DNA of 64,000 nucleotides from Candidatus Aminicenantota bacterium (GCA_014360005.1 JACIYI010000003.1:178361-242360), one strand, 5' to 3'; shown: positions 53,977 through 63,740, counted from the stretch's first letter. Notes: generated by a model from the letters alone, not told the origin. Numbers and translations are program-made.

Positions 53977-56073
53977 ATGGTTCACATCAAAGATGAAGGT
54001 TTTTCCCCAAATGCCATAAAAATCCTGAAAACCCGTTACTTCATGAAAAATGAAAAAGGCGAGCTTATTGATAAGAAGCCATCTGACCTCTTTCGCCGGG
54101 TAGCCGATTACATCGCTTCCGCCGAGCGCAAACCGGCTGACCGCCAGAAATGGGCCGACAAGTTCTTCGAGGTGATGATGGCCCGCGACTTTCTGCCCAA
54201 CAGCCCTACCCTGACCGGGGCCGGTCGCGACATGTGCCTGAGCGCCTGCTTCGTTTTGCCCATAGAAGATTCCATGGAATCGATTTTCGAGACAGTCAAG
54301 AACGCCGCCCTGGTGCACAAGGAAGGCGGCGGCACCGGGTTCGATTTCAGTAACCTCCGGCCGAAGGGCAGCTTCGTCCACAAGACTCAGGGCGTGGCTT
54401 CGGGCCCGGTCTCCTTCCTGAAGGTCATCGATGCCGCCACCGAAGCCGTCAAGCAGGGCGGCACCCGCCGCGGGGCTAATATTGGCATCCTGCGGGTTGA
54501 CCACCCGGACATCGAAGAATTCGTCACCATGAAGCGCGACGGCCAGACCCTCAACAACTTCAACATCTCGGTGGCCATCACCGACGAATTCATGCAGGCC
54601 CTGAAGCACGATGGCTATTACTGGATTTATAATCCCTACCTCAAGAAAAAAACCGTCCGGAAAAAAGCCCGCGACATCTTCAAGCTGATAGTGGAATCAG
54701 CCTGGGCCTCGGGCGACCCCGGGTTGATTTTCATAGACCGCATCAACCAGTCCAACCCCACCCGCGAGCTGGGACCCATCACCGCCACCAACCCTTGCGG
54801 CGAACAGCCACTCCATCCCTATGAATCCTGCAACCTGGGCTCGATCAACGTGGCTAATTTTTACAACCCGGACCAGCCGGATGAATTCGACTGGGAAAGA
54901 TTCGCCGGGATAATTGAGGTAGCCGTCCGCTTCCTGGATAACGTCATTGACGTCAACAAGTACCCCCTGCCGCAAATCGCTGAAATGACCAGGGCCAACC
55001 GCCGCATCGGTCTGGGCCTCATGGGCTGGGCCGACCTGCTGCTGAAGAAAAAACTGCGCTACGACTCACCTCAGGCCCTGGAATTCGCCGAGAAACTGGC
55101 CGCCTTCATGCGGGAGAAGGCCGACGAGCAGAGTGACAAGCTGGGAGAACTCAAGGGCAGTTTTCCCAACATCAATCAGTCCATTTACCGGGGAAAAAAG
55201 CGCCGCAACGCCACCGTCCTGACCATCGCCCCCACCGGCACCATTTCCCGACTGGCCGGCTGCTCCAGCTCCATCGAGCCTATCTTTGCCTTTGAATTCG
55301 TCAGCAAAATCCTGGACGGTGAAATCCGCGACATCCACCCGCTGTATGAAGCCTGGAAGAAAGACCACCCGGAAGAGCCGCTGCCCGATTATTTCGTCAC
55401 CGCCCACGAGCTTCCCTACCAAGGCCACATCAACATGCAGGCCGCTTTCCAGAAGTACGTCGACAACTCAGTTTCCAAGACCATTAACCTGCCGAACCAG
55501 GCCAGCACCGAAGACGTGGAGAAGGCCTTCCTGCTGGCTTATGAGCTGGGCACCAAGGGCATCACCATCTACCGCGACGGGTCCAAAGCGGAGCAGGTTC
55601 TTTACGCCGCAGCCAAGGACAAGCCCAGGCTCATCCCCCGGGACAGGCCGGTCAGCCTGCCTTCGATCACCGACAAGATCAAGACCGGGCTGGGCAACCT
55701 CTACGTGACCATCACCTTCCTCAACGACAAGCCCTTTGAAGTTTTTACCTCCATCGGCAAGAGCGGCTACTCCACCATGGCTGACGCCGAGGCCATCGGC
55801 CGGTTGATTTCCCTGGCCCTGAGGAGCGGGGTTGAGCCCAAGGAAGTCATCCTGCAGCTAAAAGGCATCGGCGGCAGCGAACCGGTTTTTACTGAAGGCG
55901 GGCTGGTGCAGTCAATTCCTGACGCTGTGGCCAAAGTGCTGGAACGCCACCTGGGAGAGGTCAAGGAAAACAACCGCGATTTGCTGAGGGATATCTGCCC
56001 GGTGTGTGGCGCCACTCTGCCCGATGACAAATGCCCGATCTGCGCCAACTGCGGCTGGAATAAATGCTCCTGA
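53977..56073 (+). CDS. nrdJ: Adenosylcobalamin-dependent ribonucleotide reductase (class II)
   Basis: Class II reductase makes deoxyribonucleotides with a B12-derived radical and works with or without oxygen. The 698-residue protein has the N-terminal barrel with the first redox Cys (MCLSACFVLPIEDSMESIF), GGTRRGANIGILRVDHPDI, the active-site TNPCGEQPLHPYESCNLGSI, and LTIAPTGTISRLAGCSSSIEP. A C-terminal double CxxC tail (CPVCGATLPDDKCPICANCGW) follows, as usual for reductant transfer. A GGGAGG ribosome-binding site precedes it. No nrdA, nrdB or nrdD is in the window. Confidence 0.95.
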   Translation: MVHIKDEGFSPNAIKILKTRYFMKNEKGELIDKKPSDLFRRVADYIASAERKPADRQKWADKFFEVMMARDFLPNSPTLTGAGRDMCLSACFVLPIEDSMESIFETVKNAALVHKEGGGTGFDFSNLRPKGSFVHKTQGVASGPVSFLKVIDAATEAVKQGGTRRGANIGILRVDHPDIEEFVTMKRDGQTLNNFNISVAITDEFMQALKHDGYYWIYNPYLKKKTVRKKARDIFKLIVESAWASGDPGLIFIDRINQSNPTRELGPITATNPCGEQPLHPYESCNLGSINVANFYNPDQPDEFDWERFAGIIEVAVRFLDNVIDVNKYPLPQIAEMTRANRRIGLGLMGWADLLLKKKLRYDSPQALEFAEKLAAFMREKADEQSDKLGELKGSFPNINQSIYRGKKRRNATVLTIAPTGTISRLAGCSSSIEPIFAFEFVSKILDGEIRDIHPLYEAWKKDHPEEPLPDYFVTAHELPYQGHINMQAAFQKYVDNSVSKTINLPNQASTEDVEKAFLLAYELGTKGITIYRDGSKAEQVLYAAAKDKPRLIPRDRPVSLPSITDKIKTGLGNLYVTITFLNDKPFEVFTSIGKSGYSTMADAEAIGRLISLALRSGVEPKEVILQLKGIGGSEPVFTEGGLVQSIPDAVAKVLERHLGEVKENNRDLLRDICPVCGATLPDDKCPICANCGWNKCS

Positions 56074-56081
56074 GCCGGGGT

Positions 56082-57095
56082 TCAGTCGTTGTACTTCCTG
56101 ATGACCACAGACTGACCCTCGAGCACTAACTGGTAAATAGCCCCATCTGGAGTGACTCTGACCGGGTTGTTTATCTCATGCGGGCTTCTGGAAACCGCTA
56201 AGGAGATTCGAGCCAGTTCCCTTCCACCCGGTTCAAAGATTACCACTTCGTTGGCCTCTTTTTTCTCGTTAAAAATATTGGCCGCTAAATAAATACTCTC
56301 AAACTTATCTTCCCAGATACCGTAAATGCGGCCGACCGGGAGCGAGAAAGAGGCCTGGTATTTTTTCCAGGTCTGGAGGCTCTGGTCCGACTTGAGAACC
56401 GCGACTAAGCGGTCGCCTTCCATCTCCAGCTTCAACAGCCGCAGACCGCCCCAGTTGAGAATCCCCGGAAGGGTCATTATCCGGGAAGCAGGACGGCCGT
56501 CCGGGCCGGCCAGCAAGATGGAGTTGCTGTCCACCTGGGCCAGCAGTCCGAGCCAGAGGCCTTCAGTCCGGCAATAAAGGCCGGTTATGCCCTCGGGTTC
56601 GGCTATTCCCTCCTGGTCCAGGGAAATTTTCCGGACCACCTGGCCGGCCTGGTCCAGGATGACCACCACCTTGTCCACCACGTTATCCAGCAGAGCTATC
56701 AGGCCGCCGGGCAGCAGCTCAAGGTCAATAAAGACCGTGCCTGGAATGGGGACGGTCTTTATCCGACGGCCATCCCGGAAAACCTGAAGACGGGAGTTGG
56801 TCTGGTCCAGGACATAAATTTCTCCAGTCCCGGAAACCACAAAACTCATCGGCCCTTCCGGGTTAGCTTCTTCTGGGGTTATGACACCGAGCTCATTCTC
56901 ACCAGAGCCAATGGGCACCCTTAATATTTCCCGGGCTTGAACTGTTAGCTGGACCTTATTAAACTCAGGCAGCCGATTACTGACCAACTCTGACGCACCA
57001 ATTCCAGTAGCGGCTGGCCCCAACAAGCCCAGCATAAAAACCAGCCTGAACCAGAAGCTAAGACGGTAGCTTTTATTAGCCGATACAGGGCACAT
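56082..57095 (-). CDS. Secreted beta-propeller-like protein
   Basis: The 337-residue protein has a signal peptide (FWFRLVFMLGLLGPAATGIGA) and repeats such as GEIYVLDQTNSRLQVFRDG and IYGIWEDKFESIYLAANIF that resemble NHL or 6-bladed propeller units. No catalytic motif is seen. It is convergent with nrdJ, with only 8 bp between stops. Related proteins of this shape are frequent in Aminicenantes-type genomes. A binding or scaffold role is a guess. Confidence 0.75.
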   Translation of the reverse strand: MCPVSANKSYRLSFWFRLVFMLGLLGPAATGIGASELVSNRLPEFNKVQLTVQAREILRVPIGSGENELGVITPEEANPEGPMSFVVSGTGEIYVLDQTNSRLQVFRDGRRIKTVPIPGTVFIDLELLPGGLIALLDNVVDKVVVILDQAGQVVRKISLDQEGIAEPEGITGLYCRTEGLWLGLLAQVDSNSILLAGPDGRPASRIMTLPGILNWGGLRLLKLEMEGDRLVAVLKSDQSLQTWKKYQASFSLPVGRIYGIWEDKFESIYLAANIFNEKKEANEVVIFEPGGRELARISLAVSRSPHEINNPVRVTPDGAIYQLVLEGQSVVIRKYND

Positions 57096-57462
57096 TTTCC
57101 TTCCCCCTATCAGATGATTTCATGGCCTTTTCTATGATTATAAACTTTATTCGCCTGAAAAAAAACTTGACATTTTGCCAAATCATACGGGGAAGTAGGC
57201 TATCGCAGCCTGAAACAGGGGTTAACTTTTTCAACTCATTTTTAGATTAAGGGTTCGACTTCTGGTCGGTGCGGTTAGCTCATCCCTGGTGGCGTTTTTC
57301 ACCTGCTTTACTGCCGGCCAATAGTGTTGGAACTTACTGATTCGCGCCGCTAAGCAACATCCTTGCCCCAGGACAGCCTGATTGATTTTTAGGCGTCTAT
57401 GGCTAAGAGATGCCGCTGAACAAAAAAGCTCTGTCTACTGGCAATCGCCCCTTTCATCTTGG
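57096..57462. other. Intergenic region left of a gene remnant
   Basis: It carries the promoter region of the leftward propeller gene. A TTGACA box lies near 57168, pointing right with no gene in front of it. A short hydrophobic + strand frame near 57430-57500 overlaps the remnant and is not convincing. Confidence 0.4.
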
Positions 57463-57839
57463 CTATTTTATCTGTGTTCTTCTACAAGACCCTGGCGGTG
57501 TGCCAGCACCAGCGCCGCCTGCTTTGGATTTCGGGCAGACGACTTCAACCTGCGGTCCCTCGTAGATGGAAATATACCCGGCCATTTCTCCGGCACTGAG
57601 CTTTATCACCCGATTTCATAATCGGCTCCCGGGTTCTCTTCCAGCTCAAAGGAGTTGCCCAGCTCGGCCTTGGTATAAGTCTTCCCGGCCTTTTTGTCGG
57701 TGACAAAAACGAGCGGCGTTTCCTGGGTGTCAAAGCTCAAGATTGTAAGGCGCAGGACGTTGGGCCACCGGACCCCTGGAGAAGACTTGCTCCGGTAGAA
57801 AAATTGTTTGGCCTTCAGAGCCGGAGGCTCAGGTTTTGC
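57463..57839 (-). pseudogene. Frameshifted gene remnant downstream of the DUF6599 gene
   Basis: The minus strand from 57839 encodes a stretch reading VRWPNVLRLTILSF, then DTQETPLVFVTDKKAGK and FELEENPGADYEIG, and stops at 57606. A second frame continues at once with RVIKLSAGEMAGYISIYEG, then PQVEVVCPKSK, ending at 57463. Together they look like one C-terminal domain broken by a frameshift near 57617. There is no start codon. The first part is in the same frame as the DUF6599 gene, separated from it by two stop codons (57861-57863 and 57840-57842). It could be a decayed gene, a lost C-terminal domain of that gene or an assembly error. Confidence 0.45.
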
Positions 57840-57860
57840 TCAGATGGCCTGGTTGAGAAA

Positions 57861-58868
57861 TTAGAAGCGCGGTTCCAGCTCAGGCTGGTGGGGCAGGTTG
57901 ATTTGGATGTCCAGGATAGAACCGTTCAGCTCGACCCGACCGAACTTTTGCTGATAATCAACGAAGTTGAAGCCTGAAGGTTTAGTCTCAAGTATTTTAT
58001 GATAGGGATCAAAATTCTGCCGCAAATGCTCCAGAGCAGCCCTGGCTCTGGTTTCGTCGGGATAAGGAATAACAAGGCGAGTGGTAATGTTTCCCTTTTC
58101 ATCCAGGTAACTGCCCACTACACCGAACACCTGGCCTTCAAGCCGCAGGATATCGCCTTCCCCAAAGGTAAAAATGGGTTGCAGGGCATATGGCCCTCGG
58201 ATTAACCTCTCTGAGTTCTTAACCAGATTTTCTTTTGGCAGGTAATCGAGCAGGGCAATCGGCCGGTCAGGAGGGAGTTTTTGAAGGGCAGCCCTGGCCA
58301 GGGCCAGCATGACCGGGAAAAGTTCCTGGCCGCCGGCAAAATTATTGACATGGATAAAGTATCTTTCCCTGAGAATGGTAAATTGCGATTCTTCGCCAGA
58401 ATTGCGGGCTGGCAGACCTTCCAGCGGAGTTTCCTGTCCGCATTTAGCCAGGTAAACACCGAGAGCTGATTCCGGGGATTCCATCTCGTAAATTTCCAGC
58501 GTCAGCTCGGAATTGCCTGAACTGTAACGTTGAACATAAACTCTCTCAAAACCAAACTCCAGGAATAACTCGGCTCCACCGTCGATGTAGTTATAAAGGT
58601 CGGCCCGGGTAAAAGTTACCAGCCGGTCCGATTTTTTCCAGCCTGGGTAAAAATTATCACCAGGCAAAGTTACAGCAGAAAAAAGCAGGGTAAATGAGCA
58701 TAAGAAAATGAGCAAAAACAAAAAGATAGCCGGTCTGAGGAAAAATGTGGACTTCTTGAATCCCGATGATGGGGCAAATTGGCCGCCAGACCGGAATGTT
58801 AAAAAGAATTCATGGGGTTGGGTTCCTGGCTGCACTTCATTCCCGCGCCTGAAGAAATTGCTGACCAT
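57861..58868 (-). CDS. DUF6599-like membrane-anchored or secreted protein
   Basis: The 335-residue protein has a hydrophobic segment at about residues 47-68 (FFLRPAIFLFLLIFLCSFTLLFS). The mature part holds DRLVTFTRADLYNYIDGGAELFLEFGF, YEMESPESALGVYLAKCG and FIHVNNFAGGQELFPVML. This pattern matches the DUF6599 family of Acidobacteriota and related phyla, for which no function is known. The long N-terminal extension before the hydrophobic segment suggests the true start may be further in. Confidence 0.75.
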   Translation of the reverse strand: MVSNFFRRGNEVQPGTQPHEFFLTFRSGGQFAPSSGFKKSTFFLRPAIFLFLLIFLCSFTLLFSAVTLPGDNFYPGWKKSDRLVTFTRADLYNYIDGGAELFLEFGFERVYVQRYSSGNSELTLEIYEMESPESALGVYLAKCGQETPLEGLPARNSGEESQFTILRERYFIHVNNFAGGQELFPVMLALARAALQKLPPDRPIALLDYLPKENLVKNSERLIRGPYALQPIFTFGEGDILRLEGQVFGVVGSYLDEKGNITTRLVIPYPDETRARAALEHLRQNFDPYHKILETKPSGFNFVDYQQKFGRVELNGSILDIQINLPHQPELEPRF

Positions 58869-58975
58869 GATTATTTCCGCCTGATTACTCCCTTTTCTTA
58901 ATCCTGATTTTTCCGGTTTAATCTGATTGCCGTTCTTTTTTTCTCAACTCTCGAAACAGAGCATTTCCATTTCTA

Positions 58976-60208
58976 CTACGCCCGGATGTGCTGCATCCTT
59001 TCGTCTACTATTCCCAGCCCTAACTTCTGGGCATAGCGCAGGTATTCGGTGAACCTCGGATGCTCATTGACCTGAATGCCCATGCTCTTTCTCTTCTCAA
59101 CAAGCAACCTGTGGCAGACCATGTCCAGGGCAAAGGGGTCGGTGGCAAAGAACAGCCGGTTGTAAAGGTAAGTAAACTTGGCTTCGGGACCGGGACCACC
59201 TTCGTACTGAGCCCGCAGGCCATCAGTGATGTTGAGCACCATTTTATCTCTAATTACCGGGAAGGCCGGGACTTCCACGCAGACATCCAGGAAAAGCGGT
59301 TTATGTAAGCGGTTGGTGTTGCAGACCGCCCCGTAGCCGATATTCTTGGTGGCCATGGAAATGGCGTTGCCGGTGTTCTTGAAGACCGGGACGTTGATGA
59401 TCTTGGTCAGTTTCCTGGTTAGAAGCTTTCCGAAATATGAATACTGGCCGTTGAACACATGCTGGTTGAGGTAGGCTAAATCTTTCGGCCCTTCCACGTC
59501 GGCCCAGTAGTAAACATCCTGGTCAAAGTTAGGGGCGCTGACGTGGCTGCCATCAGGCCGCAGCCAGGTGGAATTATCCTGGGATTTGCCTTCGGCCGCT
59601 GCTTCATCCATGGTCTGAAGACCTTCAATCCCAACGCCGGGAAAACGCTCGGGCGTAAAGCCAGCATCCTTTAGCATGTAATCAAAGCGGTCCCAAATGA
59701 TGATGTTCTGCCGCTTCATTCCGCTCTTCTCCAGCCATTCGATAATGGCGTCAACCACTTCCAGGCGGGTGCTGATGAGACCGGCACCGACCGGGTTAAC
59801 CTTGATGCCCACCACATCGTCTTTCGTGAAGAAAAGGTCGAAGCTTTTTTTCAGATCCTGGCCGGTTAAATTGGCAATGCCTTTCTCAAACAGGCCTTTG
59901 ATAACTTCTGCCGAGGGCTTCCCGCTTTCGCTGTCCATGGCTTTTGGGTCATGAACTTCAACCACCTTGCCAGGGAAAAGACCGGGCAAAGAATATTTTG
60001 TCCGGGGAACCTTAAGTGCTTCTTCAATGTTGGTAGCCGGCCTGGTGGGCACAGCGGCCTGGCCGGCCTGGGTGGTTTGGGCTTTCTCTGCGGAAAGAAG
60101 TGTCCGGGTCATCAGCAGGCCGAGGCTGGCTGTGCCCGACATCTTGAAAAACTCCCGCCGGTCAAACCTGAACGGCGGATACATAGATTTATAGCGGCTT
60201 TTTGGCAT
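58976..60208 (-). CDS. Exported DUF362-domain protein
   Basis: The 410-residue protein has a Tat-type signal (RFDRREFFKMSGTASLGLLMTRTLL) and the DUF362 pattern: VVGIKVNPVGAGLISTRLEVVDAIIEWLE, IIIWDRF, IINVPVFKNTGNAISMATKNIGYGAV and the C-terminal FATDPFALDMVCHRLLVE. DUF362 proteins are often found with iron-sulfur domains, but no ferredoxin cysteines occur here. The function is unknown. Confidence 0.85.
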   Translation of the reverse strand: MPKSRYKSMYPPFRFDRREFFKMSGTASLGLLMTRTLLSAEKAQTTQAGQAAVPTRPATNIEEALKVPRTKYSLPGLFPGKVVEVHDPKAMDSESGKPSAEVIKGLFEKGIANLTGQDLKKSFDLFFTKDDVVGIKVNPVGAGLISTRLEVVDAIIEWLEKSGMKRQNIIIWDRFDYMLKDAGFTPERFPGVGIEGLQTMDEAAAEGKSQDNSTWLRPDGSHVSAPNFDQDVYYWADVEGPKDLAYLNQHVFNGQYSYFGKLLTRKLTKIINVPVFKNTGNAISMATKNIGYGAVCNTNRLHKPLFLDVCVEVPAFPVIRDKMVLNITDGLRAQYEGGPGPEAKFTYLYNRLFFATDPFALDMVCHRLLVEKRKSMGIQVNEHPRFTEYLRYAQKLGLGIVDERMQHIRA

Positions 60209-60642
60209 AGATTACTCCTTTAACCGAACTTTCTGCTACCATCGAGAAATTCACTCTCGCGGGGATAACATTGAATCCATTATAAGTTTATTCCTGCCCA
60301 AAATCCATTTCTGAATTCTGGTTAAGCGGAAATCCCGTTAAATTCATTTCATCTATAAAAGAAAGCCATAATCCAGGTCAGGCTATTGGCAGCAACGGGC
60401 AAAAAATAAAGGCCGGGAATCTCTTGCTATTTACTCCGGTCAGATAAAGAGCCATCCGGAATTAACGGGCACAGCCAGCAACCCGGAAATAATGAATACA
60501 ATCTGCCACCCAAGGCAAATAGAAGCCTCCAGGAGATAGAAAGCGAGGGAAAATTAAAATATATCTATAAAGCCAGGCCTAAGAATCTAATATATGAACA
60601 CTTGTTCATATATCAGACGGGTCAAAAGCCGGCCGAACGCAC
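60209..60642. other. Intergenic region, 434 bp
   Basis: No gene is recognised. A 24-bp perfect palindrome lies at 60590-60613, 30 bp after the stop of the leftward gene at 60643-63216. The remainder, up to the DUF362 start, contains A+T-rich promoter-like sequence. Confidence 0.5.
60590..60613. promoter_or_regulatory. ATATGAA-N6-TTCATAT palindrome, copy 2
   Basis: Arms ATATATGAAC and GTTCATATAT flank ACTT, a perfect 10-bp inverted repeat. Its inner 7-6-7 arrangement equals that at 46991-47010. It is about 380 bp upstream of the DUF362 gene and just after the stop of another gene. With no T tract it is a poor terminator. Confidence 0.5.
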
Positions 60643-63216
60643 CTAAGTAGCCGGCAGGGCTAAAAGCATCTGGGCAAATTCACGGAGCGCAGCAGCCAGC
60701 TCTTTTGTTGAGTCATAAAGGCTGGCTGGCCCTTCTAAAGGTTCATCGCTAAGTATGGCGGCCTTCATTTCTTCGATTTCTTCAGCCGTCAGGTTTAAAG
60801 CCCGGCAGGCTTCAAGCTCTTCCGGGCTGAATCCCGTCTGCCTCAGCGACTGGCGATAACTTTCTATAAGTTCAGGGGTAAGCCGGGTGTCGGGCAGGCC
60901 TTCGGTCTGCACCACCTTTAGAAGGGTTTCTAATTTTCCGGCCACAGTCAACATGGACAGGCCAGCCTCCCGTTCATACCTGATGGCATTTTCCAGCTGG
61001 CGCCTGGCCCACTCCAGGTCTCCGGCCATCATGGCTCCTGAATAGCGCTCGACCGAAAAGCGAGCTGCCCTGAGCTTAGCCGTTAAATCCACAGCCGCCG
61101 CCATCAGCCCGTTAATGGCTTCTGCCCTGGCTTTAGTAACTCCGCTTCCCGGCTGCACCGGCGTGAATGTGCCCGGCTTAGGCCTGGCCAGAATGGTAAA
61201 GTCGCTTCGGGGCGGGTCCAGGGAAATGGCATCAATGCATTCGCCCCACAGTCCAACCGTTCGACCGATAGTATATCCGGCCACCGCTTTGGGAATTCCG
61301 TAAGGGGTGGCCGCCCCCGGACCAACGACCTTACCGATCGCAAACGACCCGGCCGAAGTTCCCCTGGAAAACCAGTCAATCATTTTGCGGGTGTTCTTGG
61401 CCGCTTCCCGACCATTTCCTGAACCTGTTTTCCTTCCTGACTGGCCCAGGCGTTGTTTGCCTGTATTCCCGGGCTGGGCCACTTTTTTATCCGGCTCAAA
61501 CAAAGGCAATCCTGAAGGACCCAATTTTTTCGGCCTGGTTGGCTTTTCCCATTTTGGCGCTTCTCTTCTCACCCAGACAAACTTCGGCAGCTCTCGGCGG
61601 TAGGTTAACCTTGGCTGTCCTGGAGTCTTCATATTTATGTCATTGTCTGAACTATTGTTCTCAACCCGGCCAGAAAATATCCCGGACGTTGGAAAAGAGA
61701 AGAAAGGATGGCGTGGCTCGCCATTAGGACCCGAGACCCATTTTTCCTGAGGGCTGGGGGGATATTCTTCTTCTTTATTGTTAACTGCCGTCTCTCCTTC
61801 CAGCTCGCCGTTAGCCAGCAGCGCCAGTCCTTTCATCCAGGTCCGGTAAGGCAGCCTGAGAAATTCAGCATCCATATCATCGATCTGGTTAACTGGGACT
61901 CTGGCCGTTGCCAGGATGGCCTGTCGGATGGCTTCACAATAATTGCCGAGAAAAATAACGCTCCAGGCAGCACTGTCGGGCAAAGTTTTGAGTTCGGGGT
62001 TAATTTTGGCCAGCTTATTTTTCATATCCAGAACTTCATCCCGGTGATGCAGGGCAAATTTATAACGTTCGGCAGCATCGGCAAAGCGCGGCCCGGCCGT
62101 GCTGTCTGGTTTGCCTCCCCCAACCGGAATTCCGGCCAGCACCCAGCCTGAATCCTTTATTGATCTGGTGCTGGTTGCACCGTCCGGCCCGGACCAGGTC
62201 AGGATTAATTCCTTAAAGGCGAGCCCGACCACCTGGTTATCTCCACCGAAGAAAAGCGGGGCAATATTCTGGTCATAAATTATCTGAACGCCCGTCCCCT
62301 GTCGGTCGACAATGGTCGTGATCAGTCCGCTTTCATCGGTGGCCAGGATGAAATTTTCCGGATAATAGATTTGCGTCCTGGTAGCCCTATAACCATAAGG
62401 AAAATATCGGATAAAATAGCCGTCCGGGTCATAACTCCACCGGCCCCAGGCAATATCCCGGCTGTCCGGCGGAGGCAAAACTTCACCGACCCGCACCGCC
62501 ACGCTCTCCACTTCATGGTAAGGAGCCAGAACCGGACTGAGAAACATCTCCCGCAGCCTGGTTTCGGCCTGGAAGACATCGCGGGCCAGGGGCGGAAGCT
62601 TCTGCATGGCCGCCTTGAGGACAGGCTGAGGTATCTTCCCCAGAGCCCCACCGTTAAGCCGGTCATATTCCTTCGGGGTCATGAGCGCTTTAGCCGTTTT
62701 CTGAATTTCCTGGCTGCATTCAGAGAGCTTGCTGCGGGCTATGATGGCCCAGAGCAGAAGCTGAATATCCTGCTGGTTAATCTCTGGATGGAAAACCGAA
62801 TTTTTCAGGATATTGGAAACGATTTCAGCCTGTTTTCCTTTGAGCGGAGCGTAAGCGTAACCATCGCCCTCACCGGGAGCGTAAGTTCCAGCTTTAAGAC
62901 AGTAGCTCTGGAACCGACCTTCCCAAAGACCGGGAAGAAGCGGAAAAGAACCCTGAGCTGTTACAGGCAAAAAAGTCATAAAGGCGCCTTGCTTCGGGTT
63001 ATAGGCATCAAGAAACTGGATGTCATAGACGGCATCGGTCAGGGTGGTGCTGACCGGCGGCTCTTCTTTCAGCAGTTTGTCCAGGTCGGGCACCTGAGGC
63101 GCCTTGACTGGAATTTTTATCTTATCCTTAAGCTTGTTAAGCTGGGCGCCTGCCGGCAGAATCAGGCCCAGGCAGAGAAGAATAATAATAGGTATCTTCA
63201 GGGCGGGTTTTAGCAT
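60643..63216 (-). CDS. Large secreted protein of unknown function
   Basis: The 857-residue protein has a signal peptide (KIPIIILLCLGLILPAGAQ). I do not recognise a family. The N-terminal half has aromatic-rich segments (AWGRWSYDPDGYFIRYFPYGYR, IYYPENFILATDESG). A central Pro/Gly/Lys-rich linker follows (about residues 555-615) with a Gly-rich stretch (GTSAGSFAIGKVVGPGAA). The C-terminal 200 residues are helical (EAINGLMAAAVDLTAKLRAARF and LTPELIESYRQSLRQTGFSPEEL). The layout suggests an N-terminal globular domain, a glycine-rich middle that could sit in a membrane and a helical tail. The gene stands alone. Confidence 0.7.
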   Translation of the reverse strand: MLKPALKIPIIILLCLGLILPAGAQLNKLKDKIKIPVKAPQVPDLDKLLKEEPPVSTTLTDAVYDIQFLDAYNPKQGAFMTFLPVTAQGSFPLLPGLWEGRFQSYCLKAGTYAPGEGDGYAYAPLKGKQAEIVSNILKNSVFHPEINQQDIQLLLWAIIARSKLSECSQEIQKTAKALMTPKEYDRLNGGALGKIPQPVLKAAMQKLPPLARDVFQAETRLREMFLSPVLAPYHEVESVAVRVGEVLPPPDSRDIAWGRWSYDPDGYFIRYFPYGYRATRTQIYYPENFILATDESGLITTIVDRQGTGVQIIYDQNIAPLFFGGDNQVVGLAFKELILTWSGPDGATSTRSIKDSGWVLAGIPVGGGKPDSTAGPRFADAAERYKFALHHRDEVLDMKNKLAKINPELKTLPDSAAWSVIFLGNYCEAIRQAILATARVPVNQIDDMDAEFLRLPYRTWMKGLALLANGELEGETAVNNKEEEYPPSPQEKWVSGPNGEPRHPFFSFPTSGIFSGRVENNSSDNDINMKTPGQPRLTYRRELPKFVWVRREAPKWEKPTRPKKLGPSGLPLFEPDKKVAQPGNTGKQRLGQSGRKTGSGNGREAAKNTRKMIDWFSRGTSAGSFAIGKVVGPGAATPYGIPKAVAGYTIGRTVGLWGECIDAISLDPPRSDFTILARPKPGTFTPVQPGSGVTKARAEAINGLMAAAVDLTAKLRAARFSVERYSGAMMAGDLEWARRQLENAIRYEREAGLSMLTVAGKLETLLKVVQTEGLPDTRLTPELIESYRQSLRQTGFSPEELEACRALNLTAEEIEEMKAAILSDEPLEGPASLYDSTKELAAALREFAQMLLALPAT

Positions 63217-63740
63217 CGGAGCCCTCCTTCCCCAGACTTGAACTCAGTTTATTCAACAGCTGGCAGCCGTGTCAAATTAATTTATCCATTCAGCCGGGGA
63301 CAAGACGAGGTAAAGATAAGATTCAAAGATAAAAAAATGACATAAGGCAGCCTAAATGACCATAAATCTTTCTTAAGCCACTATCGTGGCCGCATCACTT
63401 TAAGCTGCATTTATTGGGTTAGCGGGGGGTCAGCTGGAGTTAGTAAGGGGTCGGACCAAGCTAATTATATTAAGTTATTTGGGGTAGTTCGGGGGAGGAC
63501 CAGGCAAACTATACCAAATTATTTAAGTTAGCTCAGACTCTAAACAAAAAAATCAACCATAAAAACATTTCTGGATTATCAGAAAATATTTTTACTGAAG
63601 TTAATAAACCGATTATTGGTTGTTATGATATGGGTTTTTGCCCCCCTCAAAATCAGTTCTAAGGCCTTATTTAACCCGCCAAAATCAGCTTAAGTCGCGA
63701 ATATTCAAATAGATATCATGGCCCGACCCCAATTACCAGA
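63217..63740. other. Intergenic region with imperfect direct repeats, 524 bp
   Basis: Near 63453-63535 two imperfect copies of a G-rich unit occur: GGGGTCGGACCAAGC... and GGGGGAGGACCAGGC..., each followed by an A+T-rich stretch ending in TTAAGTTA-like sequence. The reverse form GGCCCGACCCC lies at 63719-63729. This looks like a small dispersed-repeat cluster. No gene is recognised. Confidence 0.5.

Noticed and set aside
57382..57621. Plus-strand ORF of 79 codons
   Set aside because: It lies opposite the gene remnant on the minus strand, whose protein-like reading is better, and has no ribosome-binding site.
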